A DNA stretch of 64,000 nt from Crotalaria pallida (taxonomy: Eukaryota; Streptophyta; Magnoliopsida; Fabales; Fabaceae), in assembly GCA_037953625.1 (NCBI GenBank), contig CM075656.1, forward strand, positions 77,333,001 through 77,397,000, read 5' to 3'. How positions within the stretch are numbered: the stretch's first letter is position 1; each line of letters opens with the position of its first letter. Shown piece by piece: positions 46,316-56,822 of this stretch. A model generated the notes under the pieces. It had not been told where the DNA came from, ran no database searches, and saw nothing but the letters and a program-made list of their open reading frames with translations. The translations under genes were made by a program, and so were the position numbers.

Positions 46316-49300
46316 ATGGCGAATCCAATTAATCCAGCGAATGATCCTTCAAGCGTGTATTTCTTACATCCCAGCGAAAATCCTGGTGCGCAACTAGTTC
46401 CAGAAAAACTCAATGATAGGAATTATCACACATGGAGCAGAGCGATGACAATGGCTATCAAATCGAAGAACAAGTTAGAGTTCATCGATGGAACTCTTCC
46501 ACGACCTCTGGTTCATGATCCGATGTATAAGCACTGGGACAGATGCAACACTTTGGTAATTTCGTGGCTAAATCAGGCAATGGATGAATCAGTAACACAG
46601 AGCGTGTTGTGGCTGGAGAATGCTAGTGATATTTGGTATGAGTTACAAGAGCGTTATTACCAAGGTGACATGTACAGAATCTCAAATCTATTGGAGGAAT
46701 TATACACATATAAGCAAGGTACTCAATCTGTTAGCAAATATTTCACTCATTTGAAGGGTCTTTGGCAAGAATTAGATAATTTTCAACCAATTCCAAGTTG
46801 TACTTGTGAATTTCGATGTGCCTGCAATGTTAATGCAATTATCGGATCCTATCGTGAAATGAACTATGCAATTCAGTTTTTAAAAGGCTTGAATGAACAG
46901 TTTACTCATGTTAGATCTCAGATTATGCTCATGAATCCTCTTCCTACTGTGAACAAAATCTTCTCTATGTTGTTACAACAAGAACATCAATTCAATATTC
47001 CAAATGAGGAAGCTAAAATTTTAGCCAATACCACTGAGTACAAACGTGTAAATAGAGGATTTGATTCTGGTAACACTAGATCTGGTGATTCTACAAGAGG
47101 TAAAGGTCGTGGTAGAACCTCAAATTATTCTGGTCGAGGAAGAGGTCAAGGATACACCACTCGTTTTTGTACTTATTGTGAAAAATCTGGACATACAGTA
47201 GATAATTGTTGGTCCAAATATGGTGTTCCACCTCATATGATGAAGAAAGGAAATGTCAATCACTGTGCAGCTGATGAGGAAGGATCTGAGTATAATGAAG
47301 AAGAAATCAGTTCTCACAAGGATCACAATGAAGGAGTAGGAGCATTGACATTCACTCCCGAACAACACAAAGCCTTGCTGTCCTTGCTTCAGCCTCAAGC
47401 TAAATCTGCTCCTTCTCACAATGCAGTAGCAAATCAATTAGTGACCTCTCAGACTGCACATAGTAAGACAGGTATTATTTGTGCCTTAGATAAATCTTTA
47501 AATTCATCTAGCAATTGGATTATAGACACTGGTGCAACAGATCATGTATGCTTTGACCTCTCTCAATTTCAATCTCTTAAGCAAATCAAACCTATTTCAG
47601 TCAAGATGCCTGACAATAGTTATGTAATCTCTTCAGTGTCTGGTAATGTGATGTTTAATGACAAATTCTATTTGCTAGATGTTCTGTACATTCCTGAGTT
47701 TAATTTCAATCTCATCTCAGTGTCAAAGTTAACAGCTGCAACTTCATGCAAATTAACTTTTTCGAGTACTTCTTGTCAGATACAGGACACCAATACTATG
47801 ATGATGATTGGTGCAGCTAGAATGCAAGGAGGCTTGTATGCCTTGAACATGCCTACTGCACACATCACCATACCTCATTCCATCAATCATTTTACAGTGT
47901 ATGATTGTAATCTCTGGCACTTAAGATTAGGCCATCCTTCTCATGATAAATTATTGCAATTACAGTCTATTTTCCCTTTTATCAAATGTAATAAGTCCAT
48001 CAATCCTTGTGATGCTTGTCACTTAGGTAAACAGAAGAAACTTCCTTTTACTGATAGTTCTTCAATAACTCATGTACCTTTTGAATTGGTTCATATGGAT
48101 ATATGGGGTCCAATTGCATTTCCTTCTATTTCTGGTCACAAATACTTCTTAACAGTTGTTGATGATTTTACTAGACATACTTGGCTATATTTTATGAAGT
48201 TAAAATCAGAAACAGCTGCACATATTAAATCCTTCATTGCTTTAGTTGAGAATCAGTTTCAATTATCCATCAAACAAATTAGAACTGACAATGGTTCTGA
48301 ATTCCTTTTATCTGATTTGTTTCAATCTAAAGGCATCATTCATCAAAAATCATGTGTTGAAACTCCTCAACAAAATGGGGTTGTTGAAAAGAAACATCAA
48401 CATCTATTGTCTATGGCCAGAACCCTGATTTTTCAATCCCATTTACCTAAACATTTCTGGCACCTAGATGTAAGTCATGCAGCTTTCCTTATCAACAGAC
48501 TCCCCACTCCACATCTTCAAGGATCCTCACCATATTCCAAATTATATAATACAACTCCATCACTTGAAAATCTCAAAGTATTTGGCTGCCTTGCTTATGC
48601 TTCTACCCTTAGTGCTCATAGAAGAAAGTTAGACCCTAGAGGTAGAAAGAGTGTTTTCTTGGGATATAAACATGGTGTTAAAGGTTACATTTTGTTTGAC
48701 ATTAATTCCAAGGAAATATTCTTGTCTAGACATGTTCTTTTCTATGAACACATTTTTCCATTTGTCACTGCCAGTCAACCTCATTCTATAACTCATTCAC
48801 AACCATATCTAGACCATTCACCATATGACTATCTGTCTTCATCCCATCATAATCCATCTTTACCAAACCATACTTCTCAACATACTCCCTCTCCACCACA
48901 CAATTCTCCTATTCTACCTTCCTCGGTCAATCAGATCCCTATACCACAACCTATTCCTCCTATCATTCAACCTCTTAGGCAGTCTACTAGAGTCTCTAGA
49001 CCACCTTCTAAACTGAATGACTACATCTGTGGTAATATTAGTAGCACTGTTTCAACTCCTCATCCCATCCATAAATTTCATTCTTATTCTTCTCTTAGTG
49101 ATAGTCACAGAAAATATTCATTTGCTCTTTCTAGTGTTCAGGACCCTACTTCTTACAATGAGGCAATCAAACATGACTGTTGGAATAATGCAATTGCAAA
49201 TGAATTAAATGCTTTATCTAAAAATAATACTTGGTCACTTACTACTTTGCCACCTAATAAGAAAGCTGTGGGCTATAAATGGATTTTTAAAACCAAGCTT

Positions 49301-50776
49301 AATGTTGATGGTTCAATTGAGAGACGCAAAGCCAGGGTTGTAGCCAAGGGTTTTACACAGACTGAAGGACTGGACTATATGGAAACATTTAGTCCAGTTG
49401 TGAAGATGCCTACTTTCAGAGTTATCTTAGCCCTTGCAGCCATCAATAATTGGCATTTACAACAATTAGATGTCAACACAGCATTCTTACATGGTGACTT
49501 AAAGGAAGAGGTGTACATGATTCCACCAGCTGGCTTGCATTTACCTCAGCCCAACTTAGTCTGCAGATTGCACAAATCCATCTATGGCCTGAAACAAGCT
49601 AGTAGAGAGTGGCATGCCAAACTAACTTCTGTTCTATTTGAAGCTAGTTACACTCAATCCATGGCTGACAACTGCTTGTTCACAAAGTCAACTTCTTCTT
49701 CATTTACTGTCATTCTCATCTATGTTGATGACCTCATACTGACAGGAAATGATAAGAATGAAATTGACACCATCAAACAGCTCTTGGATGATAGATTCAG
49801 CATCAAGGATCTTGGTCAATTGAAGTTCTTTCTTGGAATGGAGATAGCCAGATCCTCCAAAGGCATTACTTTATATCAACGAAAATATGCTCTAGAGTTG
49901 ATTATTGATGCTGGTCTTTTAGGTTGTAAACCATGTTCTACTCCTATGGACTATACAGTGAAACTTCACTCTACTTCAGGAACAGTGTTATCTGATCCTT
50001 CAACCTATCAAAGATTACTTGGCAGGCTGATTTACTTGACAAATACCAGACCAGATATTTGCTATGCAGTGTATCATCTTAGCCAATTCCTTTCCAAACC
50101 CACAGATATACACTACAAGGCAGCATTACATGTTCTCAAATATCTTAAAGGTTGTCCTGCTAAGGGTCTCTTCTTTTCTGCTTCCACTACTTTCACGGTT
50201 AAAGGCTTCACTGATGCTGATTGGGGAGGTTGTATTGATAGTAGAAGATCAATTACAGGTTTTTGCTTTTTCATTGGGTCTTCTCTTATATCCTGGAAAT
50301 GCAAAAAGCAAAAAGTGGTTTCTCATTCATCTGCTGAAGCCGAATATCGAGCCATGGCACTGGCTGGTTGTGAGGCTCAGTGGTTGTCATACCTGTTTCA
50401 TGATCTTGGTTTTTCACTCAAACATTCTATTGTGTTATATTGCGACAACAAATCTGCTATGCACATTGCTGCAAATCCAGTATATCATGAGCGCACTAAA
50501 CACATTGAGATGGATTGTCACTCTATTAGGGAAAAGGTCAATCAAGGATTACTTCATCTTATGCATATTCCCTCAAATTCGCAGATAGCTGATATTCTTA
50601 CCAAACCATTGGCTCCTGGTCCATTTCATTTGTTACAGTCCAAGCTTGGAATGTTGGACATTCACATTCCAGCTTGCGGGGGCCTATCACAGCAGCATCA
50701 TATTCCCTTCAATTCGGTCAACCATCTAGAAGCTTCAGTTGATCAATTAGAGGCTTGCAATACAGCTGTCAGTTAG
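46316..50776 (+). CDS. Copia gag-pol polyprotein, intact
   Basis: One 1486-residue frame. Gag: N-terminal copia-type domain (NPGAQLVPEKLNDRNYHTWS, IKSKNKLEFIDGTLPRP), then an RG-rich stretch and the zinc knuckle CTYCEKSGHTVDNC near residue 285. Protease: NWIIDTGATDHVC near 400. Integrase: pre-integrase LWHLRLGHPSHDKL, HMDIWGP near 592, RTDNGSEF near 655, and QQNGVVEKKH near 690. RT: KARVVAKGFTQTEGLDYMET, QLDVNTAFLHGDLKEEVYM and catalytic YVDDLILTGND near 1136. RNase H: FTDADWGGCIDSRRSITG near 1298, HSSAEAEYRAM, and the end IADILTKPLAPGPF. All looked-for catalytic residues are present. The last about 30 residues are LTR-encoded. Confidence 0.96.
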   Translation: MANPINPANDPSSVYFLHPSENPGAQLVPEKLNDRNYHTWSRAMTMAIKSKNKLEFIDGTLPRPLVHDPMYKHWDRCNTLVISWLNQAMDESVTQSVLWLENASDIWYELQERYYQGDMYRISNLLEELYTYKQGTQSVSKYFTHLKGLWQELDNFQPIPSCTCEFRCACNVNAIIGSYREMNYAIQFLKGLNEQFTHVRSQIMLMNPLPTVNKIFSMLLQQEHQFNIPNEEAKILANTTEYKRVNRGFDSGNTRSGDSTRGKGRGRTSNYSGRGRGQGYTTRFCTYCEKSGHTVDNCWSKYGVPPHMMKKGNVNHCAADEEGSEYNEEEISSHKDHNEGVGALTFTPEQHKALLSLLQPQAKSAPSHNAVANQLVTSQTAHSKTGIICALDKSLNSSSNWIIDTGATDHVCFDLSQFQSLKQIKPISVKMPDNSYVISSVSGNVMFNDKFYLLDVLYIPEFNFNLISVSKLTAATSCKLTFSSTSCQIQDTNTMMMIGAARMQGGLYALNMPTAHITIPHSINHFTVYDCNLWHLRLGHPSHDKLLQLQSIFPFIKCNKSINPCDACHLGKQKKLPFTDSSSITHVPFELVHMDIWGPIAFPSISGHKYFLTVVDDFTRHTWLYFMKLKSETAAHIKSFIALVENQFQLSIKQIRTDNGSEFLLSDLFQSKGIIHQKSCVETPQQNGVVEKKHQHLLSMARTLIFQSHLPKHFWHLDVSHAAFLINRLPTPHLQGSSPYSKLYNTTPSLENLKVFGCLAYASTLSAHRRKLDPRGRKSVFLGYKHGVKGYILFDINSKEIFLSRHVLFYEHIFPFVTASQPHSITHSQPYLDHSPYDYLSSSHHNPSLPNHTSQHTPSPPHNSPILPSSVNQIPIPQPIPPIIQPLRQSTRVSRPPSKLNDYICGNISSTVSTPHPIHKFHSYSSLSDSHRKYSFALSSVQDPTSYNEAIKHDCWNNAIANELNALSKNNTWSLTTLPPNKKAVGYKWIFKTKLNVDGSIERRKARVVAKGFTQTEGLDYMETFSPVVKMPTFRVILALAAINNWHLQQLDVNTAFLHGDLKEEVYMIPPAGLHLPQPNLVCRLHKSIYGLKQASREWHAKLTSVLFEASYTQSMADNCLFTKSTSSSFTVILIYVDDLILTGNDKNEIDTIKQLLDDRFSIKDLGQLKFFLGMEIARSSKGITLYQRKYALELIIDAGLLGCKPCSTPMDYTVKLHSTSGTVLSDPSTYQRLLGRLIYLTNTRPDICYAVYHLSQFLSKPTDIHYKAALHVLKYLKGCPAKGLFFSASTTFTVKGFTDADWGGCIDSRRSITGFCFFIGSSLISWKCKKQKVVSHSSAEAEYRAMALAGCEAQWLSYLFHDLGFSLKHSIVLYCDNKSAMHIAANPVYHERTKHIEMDCHSIREKVNQGLLHLMHIPSNSQIADILTKPLAPGPFHLLQSKLGMLDIHIPACGGLSQQHHIPFNSVNHLEASVDQLEACNTAVS

Positions 50777-51014
50777 CTATGTAGTTAGTTACTAATCTAA
50801 CTGATTCTGGTCTACTATTTATAGAGTTCCCGCCAACTCTACTTGATGTACAGCTAGTATATATATAGTTGAATGTAGACAATGTAGCTTAGCTTGATTC
50901 ATTTTCTCATTTTGATAATGAAATTCTCATTTCCAATTATCAATTTCTCTCAAGTTCAGAAAGTTAGTTATAGATATTTTCTTCATCTTTCATCATCCTA
51001 TACCATGTTTCACA
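50685..51014 (+). repeat. 3' LTR of copia element 2
   Basis: 330 bp and nearly identical to the 5' LTR. The gag-pol stop codon (50774-50776) lies inside it. Confidence 0.93.
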
Positions 51015-51063
51015 CTTATCCCCATAAGTGGAAAGATTGTTTCCGGCATTTGAATCCGTGACT

Positions 51064-54000
51064 TCACTGAAACTTAGCAACGTCAAAAACGCGAGCTGTA
51101 CGATCAGTTGAAACCGAAACAAGGTAATTCCCATTTGCGGTGACTGAAAGAGAATCAATAACATGCTTGTGACCCCTGAATGCTTGTGCACATTTCCCAG
51201 ACCGGATATCCCATAATCTAACAATACCATCCAGGCATCCAGTAGCCACGTAAGATGAACCAATCCATGCCAAACTTGTCACTCCAAACTGAAAAGATAA
51301 ATAAATTCCTTTTATCAGACAGACAAGAGATAAATATGTTTTTAATACCTGAGAATATACCGAATCTTGGTTTTAGTCTCTAATTTCATTTTGGCTTTTT
51401 TTAACTTCGAGGTCCTTAAACTTAGGGGGTATTTGGATTTAGTCTCTGTTCTTCTCTGTTGGATCAAGTCTCTTAACTTTTCATTATTTTGTCAGAGGTC
51501 CCTCCGTTAACTTCTAGGCAACTTCGTCAGTCAGCAACGTGTTACTCCCTCAGCCAACGGGTGCTAGACACGTGGCATCACGAGTTTTGTTTTTTTAACA
51601 ATATTTGAAAAAATTAAAAATTAAAAAGAAGGTTCCAATACCGGAGCTGTAAGCAAACAACGAATAACTACTACTCAGTTCTCAGTACTCACTCCCCTCT
51701 ACAATCATCATGGCAAAGAAAGCTCGGCGCTCTGCCAACAACAACAACAACAACAACTCTCATTCCACTTCTACTTCTTCACCCTCTGCTCAACGCTCCA
51801 CTATAGTAACACGCTCTCCTTCTGCTAGGTACCCTCATCATTTCTTCTCTCTCTTTCTCTTTCTCACTTTGTTCACTTCACACTTTCAAACACCCCCATT
51901 CACTTTCTCTTTTACTGGTTTCCAAAACAACCCATATGAATAGATAGTCATAAAACATAGTAAAGTTCCTATTTTTGTATAATCATTATTGTTGTTGATT
52001 TTAATGTGATGGTTGCTTAGATCAGAAACTGACTGAACAAGTGATGACATTTTTAACTTAAACTGCTCTAGGTTTTCTCCTCTGGCTTCCATTATTGCTG
52101 GGGAAAATTGGAAAAAATAGTTTAAATGACTAAACCACAATGTTGCAATTGATTTTCAGCAAACAGGTATTGGAGAGATTAGTGCGGCAGACTAATCCCA
52201 GAGCGAAACCTAAAGCACCTTCAAAGAAGAACAAACGAAAAATTGACGCCAAGAAGCCTAAGAAACCGCCCGAGATTTCTTTTTAATTTTTAATTTTTTC
52301 AAATTTTGTTTTCTTAAAAAAAACAAAAAAAAACCCTCAAGTGGTGCCATGTGTCAAGCACCCATTGGCTGAGGGAATACCACGTCAGATGTTGACTAAC
52401 AGAGTTGCCTAGGAGTTAACGGAGGGACCTTTGACAAAATAATGAAAAGTTAAGGGACTGATCCAATAATAAAAAAAAAGAACGGACTAAATCCAAATAC
52501 CTCCCTAAGTTTAAGGACCTGGAAGCTATAAAAGCCTTTATTTTTTTGGATCTTGGATCTTATATATTCAAAAAATTTGGGTTTAGTCCAAGTGATGATA
52601 TGGCTAACACCAACGTGTTACACATATTATCATAATTGGTGACATAGCCAATAGTGGTGTTGACACATCATTGACAGAGACTAAAATCAAAACGAACAAC
52701 TAAATCAGGGATTAAAACCATGTTTAAACCAACAAACAATGAACACAAACAGGACACCTGCACAAATTAAAATATCACAAACCTCATGAACGCAAGTGCT
52801 TCGGGGAGAGGAATGCTCTATATCCCATATCTTCAGTCTTTCATCCATGCCAGCAATTGCAGCCAAGCAATTACTATCATACAATTTCAAGACACAGTTA
52901 CAACGATCTTATCTTACTTCAGAGAACAAGATTCAAGTTATCAGGTTATGTTAACCAAACCATTGAGTTATTTAAATGATGAAATTATGAGATGAATGCT
53001 TGAAATCCAAAGCATGATACAAAGATGTTCACAATATCACTTATATCAACTATCAATATTTAACCAAGGTTTAGGTCATTATTCCTTGGAAATAAGAAAA
53101 AAAATTCCCATTTTGTGGGGGGATAGAAGAGAAAGCGTATTCACTGGGATTTGAACCCAGGCTTGCAAACTCGAATGTCACGCAACTCTGCTTCTGTCAA
53201 GCTGACTCATGCTATTTTGCTTGTTATCCAATGTGTTTGTTTTTCTTAAACCTATCTTTGCATCAAATAAAACTTCCACCATGCACAAGTATGAACCAAG
53301 AAGCATAAATTGACACGAAAATGTACATTACTGCACATACACATGATATGAAAAGTTTGTAAACCTTAGCACATACCTTGGTGCAAAACCAACACTCATA
53401 ATGGAATATGATTCATCTGAATGAGAAGCCAGGGTATTAGTAGAAGCCAGGGTATCAATAACCTGTCAACCATGATACTCAATTCCTTAGAGACCTATCA
53501 AGGAAGCTAAATTTATGTGCTCAAATCTCTTGCAAAGAATTGGTGAAAAACTAGTAATGCTAAATGCTCTTTGAAATTACTCAAAATTCTGTTTTTTCAC
53601 ACAAATCAAATCATTCGGACTGACATCAATCAATGAATTAGAAAATTTTATGCTCAACTTTTGCTTTTAAGAGACTATTATTTCTAACGTTTTAGTAAGA
53701 TTATAAAACTTTTTAAAAGTTTTCTTTAAAGAGACTACAAGGGCTAGAGGAAGAGGAAGACCTAGAAAAACTATAGGCGAAACAATTGAGAAGGATATGG
53801 CAATCAATGCCTTATCAAAAGACATGATTTATGATAGGCCTTTATGACATCGTTTGATCCATGTAGCCGACCCCACCTAGTGGGACAAAGGCTTAGTTGT
53901 TGTTGTTGTTGGTGTTATAAAACTTTTTAAAAGTATATCATCTGAGCAAAATTTTAGAAACAACATAACTCAAGACATAACCAAAAGGTTTCTGAAAATA

Positions 54001-55742
54001 TCGAGAGATCATACCCCAAGACAAAGACACAAAATAAGACAAGTTGGTTAAAGAAGATAGCATAATGAATATCAGATGCATGGAACACATACACTTCCTC
54101 TAGTGATATCCACAATATGTGCAGATCCATCCTTGGAACCAGTAAGAGCTAGAGCTGATGTTGAAGTTATTGCTAAGCATGTCAAATCTTTAGTATGGTA
54201 CCCACTACCTGGAAAGCAAAGTTTTCCCGGTTACAAAATGCAAAAGAAGAGAAAGAAAATAAATAAATATATAAATAAATATGTTGATGAAAGAAGAATA
54301 TAACATCATGTTTTTGTGATGATCATGACAGGATTTTTTTCCGAAAAGTTTTCAACTCACGAGTGCTGGGCCTTGCTAGAGAAAAGAGATAAAGGACACA
54401 TATGAACATGCTTATAATTACATTAGCCTATGATTCATAAACATAAAAGAAACTGAAATTAACATACCCCGCACAAAATGAATATTTTCTCCGGTTTCCG
54501 ATTTCCATATCCTCAAGATTCCATCTTCAGAACCAGTGCATACTAATTTCCCTAAGGTAAGAGGAAATTTAAGAATGTATAAATAACAGAAATAACAAGA
54601 GTCAGCCAAAAATACACAGCAGAGAAATCATCACTACCATCAGGAGTAAAATCACCACAGGTCGTAACAGGACCATGACCAGCAAAACACTTGATACACT
54701 CAAGTGTATCAGCATTCCACATAATTACACTGGAATCAGCGTAACTAGCCAAGAGTTTGTGTTCAGTTGGATGCCACCTGAGCCACTGAGAAGATTTTGA
54801 ATTCATGGGAACATATTTAAGTAACTGGTTAAAACCAGAAAAAACAAACAAAAAAATAATTAGCAATCTTTTTCTTCTCACATCAATGTAGCTTCCAAGA
54901 GCAAAGAGTTCGCCTCTCAGCTTTACAGTTGCAACATCCCAGACTTGAATAATTCCTCCATCCGAGCGCCCTGATGCAAGGAACTGTCCATCATAGCTAA
55001 AAGCTAAGGTGCTTGTTGCAAAATCAACATGGCCTGTAGCAGCACAGATTAGTCACTTGGAAATTCAATAAATTGCATTGCAAGGAACAAGAATAACCGA
55101 TTGTAATCTTAATCTAACCCACCTTCATTAAGCATTTTAAACCAACCTCGTTCTTCATTATTGCCACGAATCTTCCAGAGACATGTAAACAAACAACTAC
55201 CCCCTGTAGCTACCAATGCCGGATCTGTAGGACTGCAGGCAAGTGCGTACAGTGGCCCTAATATAGTCAGACAAGAACCAGTCAATCAATCCAATAAGGC
55301 AGCATAGCATGGAAATATTATTATGGCTTAAATATACTTTTAATCCCTGCAAATATGGGCAATTTTGATTATAATCCCTAAATATTTGTTTAGCTTTAGT
55401 TCCTACTTTTGGTGATCATTCTGGTTGCAGTCCATGTCGATAATATGTCAGCACCAAAATTTGTCACTTAATCAATTAGTATAACACGTGTCCTTACTCC
55501 TTCGGGGATGTTAGCCACATCATGGAACACGTAACAGCCAAAACCAAAAAATAAAAGGGTTTGCTTAACCTCAGCCTAAGGATCAGAAGCTGAAAGTAAT
55601 AAAGAAATCTAGAAAAACTAAGTCCACTATCACTTGAATCATTAAATGTTTAGTTTTTCTATAAAAATGCAGGGCTGAGGTTATGAAAATCCAAAATAAA
55701 ATTTCAGGGGACTAAAACCAAAAATTCAGTAAATTTGTAAGG

Positions 55743-55778
<36 letters not shown>

Positions 55779-56100
55779 TGAAGAAGAAGAACAGTGAAAA
55801 ATGATGCATGAGTCATGTCTAAAAAAAAAACCTAAAATTGAAATACAAGAAGATTAAACAGAAATACGTACCGGTGTGATACTTGAAGGTGTAGAAGGCA
55901 TCATCATCACCAGATAATTCTGAAACAGTAATAAGAATTGTTTCTAATATTAAAGATAGGGTTGATCGGGAACATAATAGTATAAATAAATAAATAGTAG
56001 TAATTAAGAGGAGAAGGGATTGACATAACACACCAGCTTGCAGCAGCAGATTGCTAAGTTTGCGAAGTTTTGAAATCTCATTTCCCTCTTTGCAACTCAT
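51064..56100 (-). CDS. WD40-repeat protein of the AAMP/Sqt1 type, ten exons
   Basis: Minus-strand exons 56100-56034, 55919-55872, 55257-55123, 55033-54882, 54824-54638, 54551-54468, 54208-54093, 53462-53377, 52873-52783 and 51288-51064 join in phase to 396 residues with GT-AG borders. Repeated WD units are visible: LAFSYDGQFLASGRSDGGII..VWD, LLASYADSSVIMWNAD, LVCTGSEDGILRIWKSETG, LALTGSKDGSAHIVDI, AAIAGMDERLKIWDIEHSSP, YVATGCLDGIVRLWDIRSGK and YLVSVSTDRTARVFDVAKF. The acidic GDDDAFYTF start and overall layout match plant relatives of human AAMP and yeast Sqt1, the latter a ribosomal-protein chaperone. The plant role is not shown by sequence. The reading frame is intact although introns 2, 7 and 9 hold transposons and a copia element follows the stop by 45 bp. 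Confidence 0.88.
51393..52536. mobile_element. Pack-MULE-like element carrying a two-exon gene
   Basis: Inverted terminal repeats begin GGCTTTTTTAAC at the left and end TTATAGCTTCC-complement...AAAAGCC at the right; both contain GGTCCTTAAACTTAGG. They extend over about 200 bp on each side (matching CCTCCGTTAACTTCTAGGCA and its inverse). The flanks TTTCATTTT (51384-51392) and TTTATTTTT (52537-52545) match at 8 of 9 positions. The interior is a spliced plant gene rather than a transposase. Confidence 0.7.
51710..52286 (+). CDS. Small basic protein gene carried by the Pack-MULE
   Basis: Exons 51710-51828 and 52160-52286 join in phase across a 331-bp GT-AG intron (CTAG/GTACCC...GATTTTCAG/CAAAC) to 81 residues. 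The protein starts MAKKARRSANNN, has a polymorphic-looking Asn run (CAACAACAA repeats) and a Ser/Thr-rich linker. It then has a conserved-looking segment KQVLERLVRQTNPRAKPKAP and a Lys/Pro-rich tail ending KKPPEISF. The lysine-rich ends suggest a nuclear or nucleolar protein; I do not recognise the family. ATG context, phase and the intron argue for a real or recently captured gene. It is antisense to the WD40 gene in whose intron it lies. Confidence 0.6.
53721..53914 (+). mobile_element. 5'-truncated LINE tail
   Basis: The sequence reads RGRGRPRKTIGETIEKDMAI in one frame and has the familiar plant LINE end GATCCATGTAGCCGACCCCA followed by a GTT-repeat tail. TTATAAAACTTTTTAAAAGT flanks both sides (53701-53720, 53915-53934), a 20-bp target duplication. 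It lies in intron 7 of the WD40 gene, antisense to it. Confidence 0.8.
55325..55741. mobile_element. Mutator-like MITE relic in intron 2 of the WD40 gene
   Basis: The left end GGCTTAAATATACTTTTAAT begins like other MITEs here. The partner arm (GGGGACTAAAACCAAAAATT) is near 55707, but the extreme right end is replaced by an ATT run. Confidence 0.45.
55742..55778. repeat. (ATT)n microsatellite
   Basis: Twelve uninterrupted ATT units in intron 2 of the WD40 gene. Confidence 0.9.
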
Positions 56101-56131
56101 CGCCGTCGAGTCTCACTTTTTCTTTGAGATT

Positions 56132-56822
56132 TAAATTTTGGTCCCTGTTACTTAAATTTTGGCTCCCATTTCGTATTTTCATGGACAAAATTGTCCTTAA
56201 TGTATTTTAAATTTTCGTCCACCAAGAAATGGAAATATTCCGTTAGGCATGACACGAAAATATTCCGTCTACAGTCTACACCATGATGAAACTATTCTAT
56301 CTTCGTAGAGACGGAAATGTTCCATCTTCACAGAGACGGAAAAATATATGCTTTTGCAGAGAATGATGCAGCAGTGATAGTATCATGGAAAAGTATCACT
56401 GCTCTTAAAGAGAGTGAAATTTTGCAATTAAGTGATTGTCTGGGAGTTGATACTCTACTTAAATAGTTGAAGAATTATTCAAGAAGCCACGAGGTAACAG
56501 AATCGTCGGGAATAAACTGTTTTCTCTCCAAGAATTACTCAAGAAGCCACGAGGTCCAGTTAGATGGTACAGAGTTTCCTTTAACAGATTCTTGCACCGA
56601 TGAATTTTTCTTTATTGCCTTTAGGAATAGCAATGTTTTTTAAACTTCGGTCTTATGAAAGACAGATTTATTCCGTTTTCAGATAGACAGATATGTTATA
56701 TTTTGAAAAAGATGAATTTTTTTCGTTTTCACATGGAAAAAAAAAAGTAACACTCTGAAAAGCATTTTTGTCCATAAAAAATAAAATGGGGCCAAAATCT
56801 CAAATTTGAGGACCAAAATTCA
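56132..56822. mobile_element. MITE-like element just upstream of the WD40 gene
   Basis: AAATTTTGGTCCCTG and TTTTGGCTCCCATTT at the left are inverted at the right (AATGGGGCCAAAATCT, GAGGACCAAAATTC). Inner GACAAAATTGTCC-type segments also pair. It ends about 32 bp from the WD40 start codon, so it occupies the promoter or leader. No clear target duplication was found. Confidence 0.6.

Larger units (their letters stand above)
45863..51014 (+). mobile_element. Ty1/copia LTR retrotransposon, young and apparently intact
   Basis: Two 330-bp LTRs (45863-46192, 50685-51014) differ at only two positions by my reading. CTTAT is duplicated at 45858-45862 and 51015-51019. The LTRs start TATCACA and end TTTCACA, so the ends are TA...CA rather than TG...CA. 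An initiator tRNA-Met primer site, one complete gag-pol ORF and a purine tract (GCGGGGGCC just before 50685) are present. The element sits 45 bp beyond the stop codon of the WD40 gene. Confidence 0.96.
51330..52728. mobile_element. MITE-like inverted repeat surrounding the Pack-MULE
   Basis: TTTTTAATACCTGAG with GGTTTTAGTCTCT at the left (about 51338-51382) is matched in inverse at the right (about 52677-52728: AGAGACTAAAATC, CAGGGATTAAAACC). Borders are approximate. It lies in intron 9 of the WD40 gene. Confidence 0.5.

Noticed and set aside
53140..53215. tRNA-like sequence in an intron of the WD40 gene (TTTGAACCCAGG)
   Set aside because: Only a B-box complement is convincing; probably an old SINE scrap.
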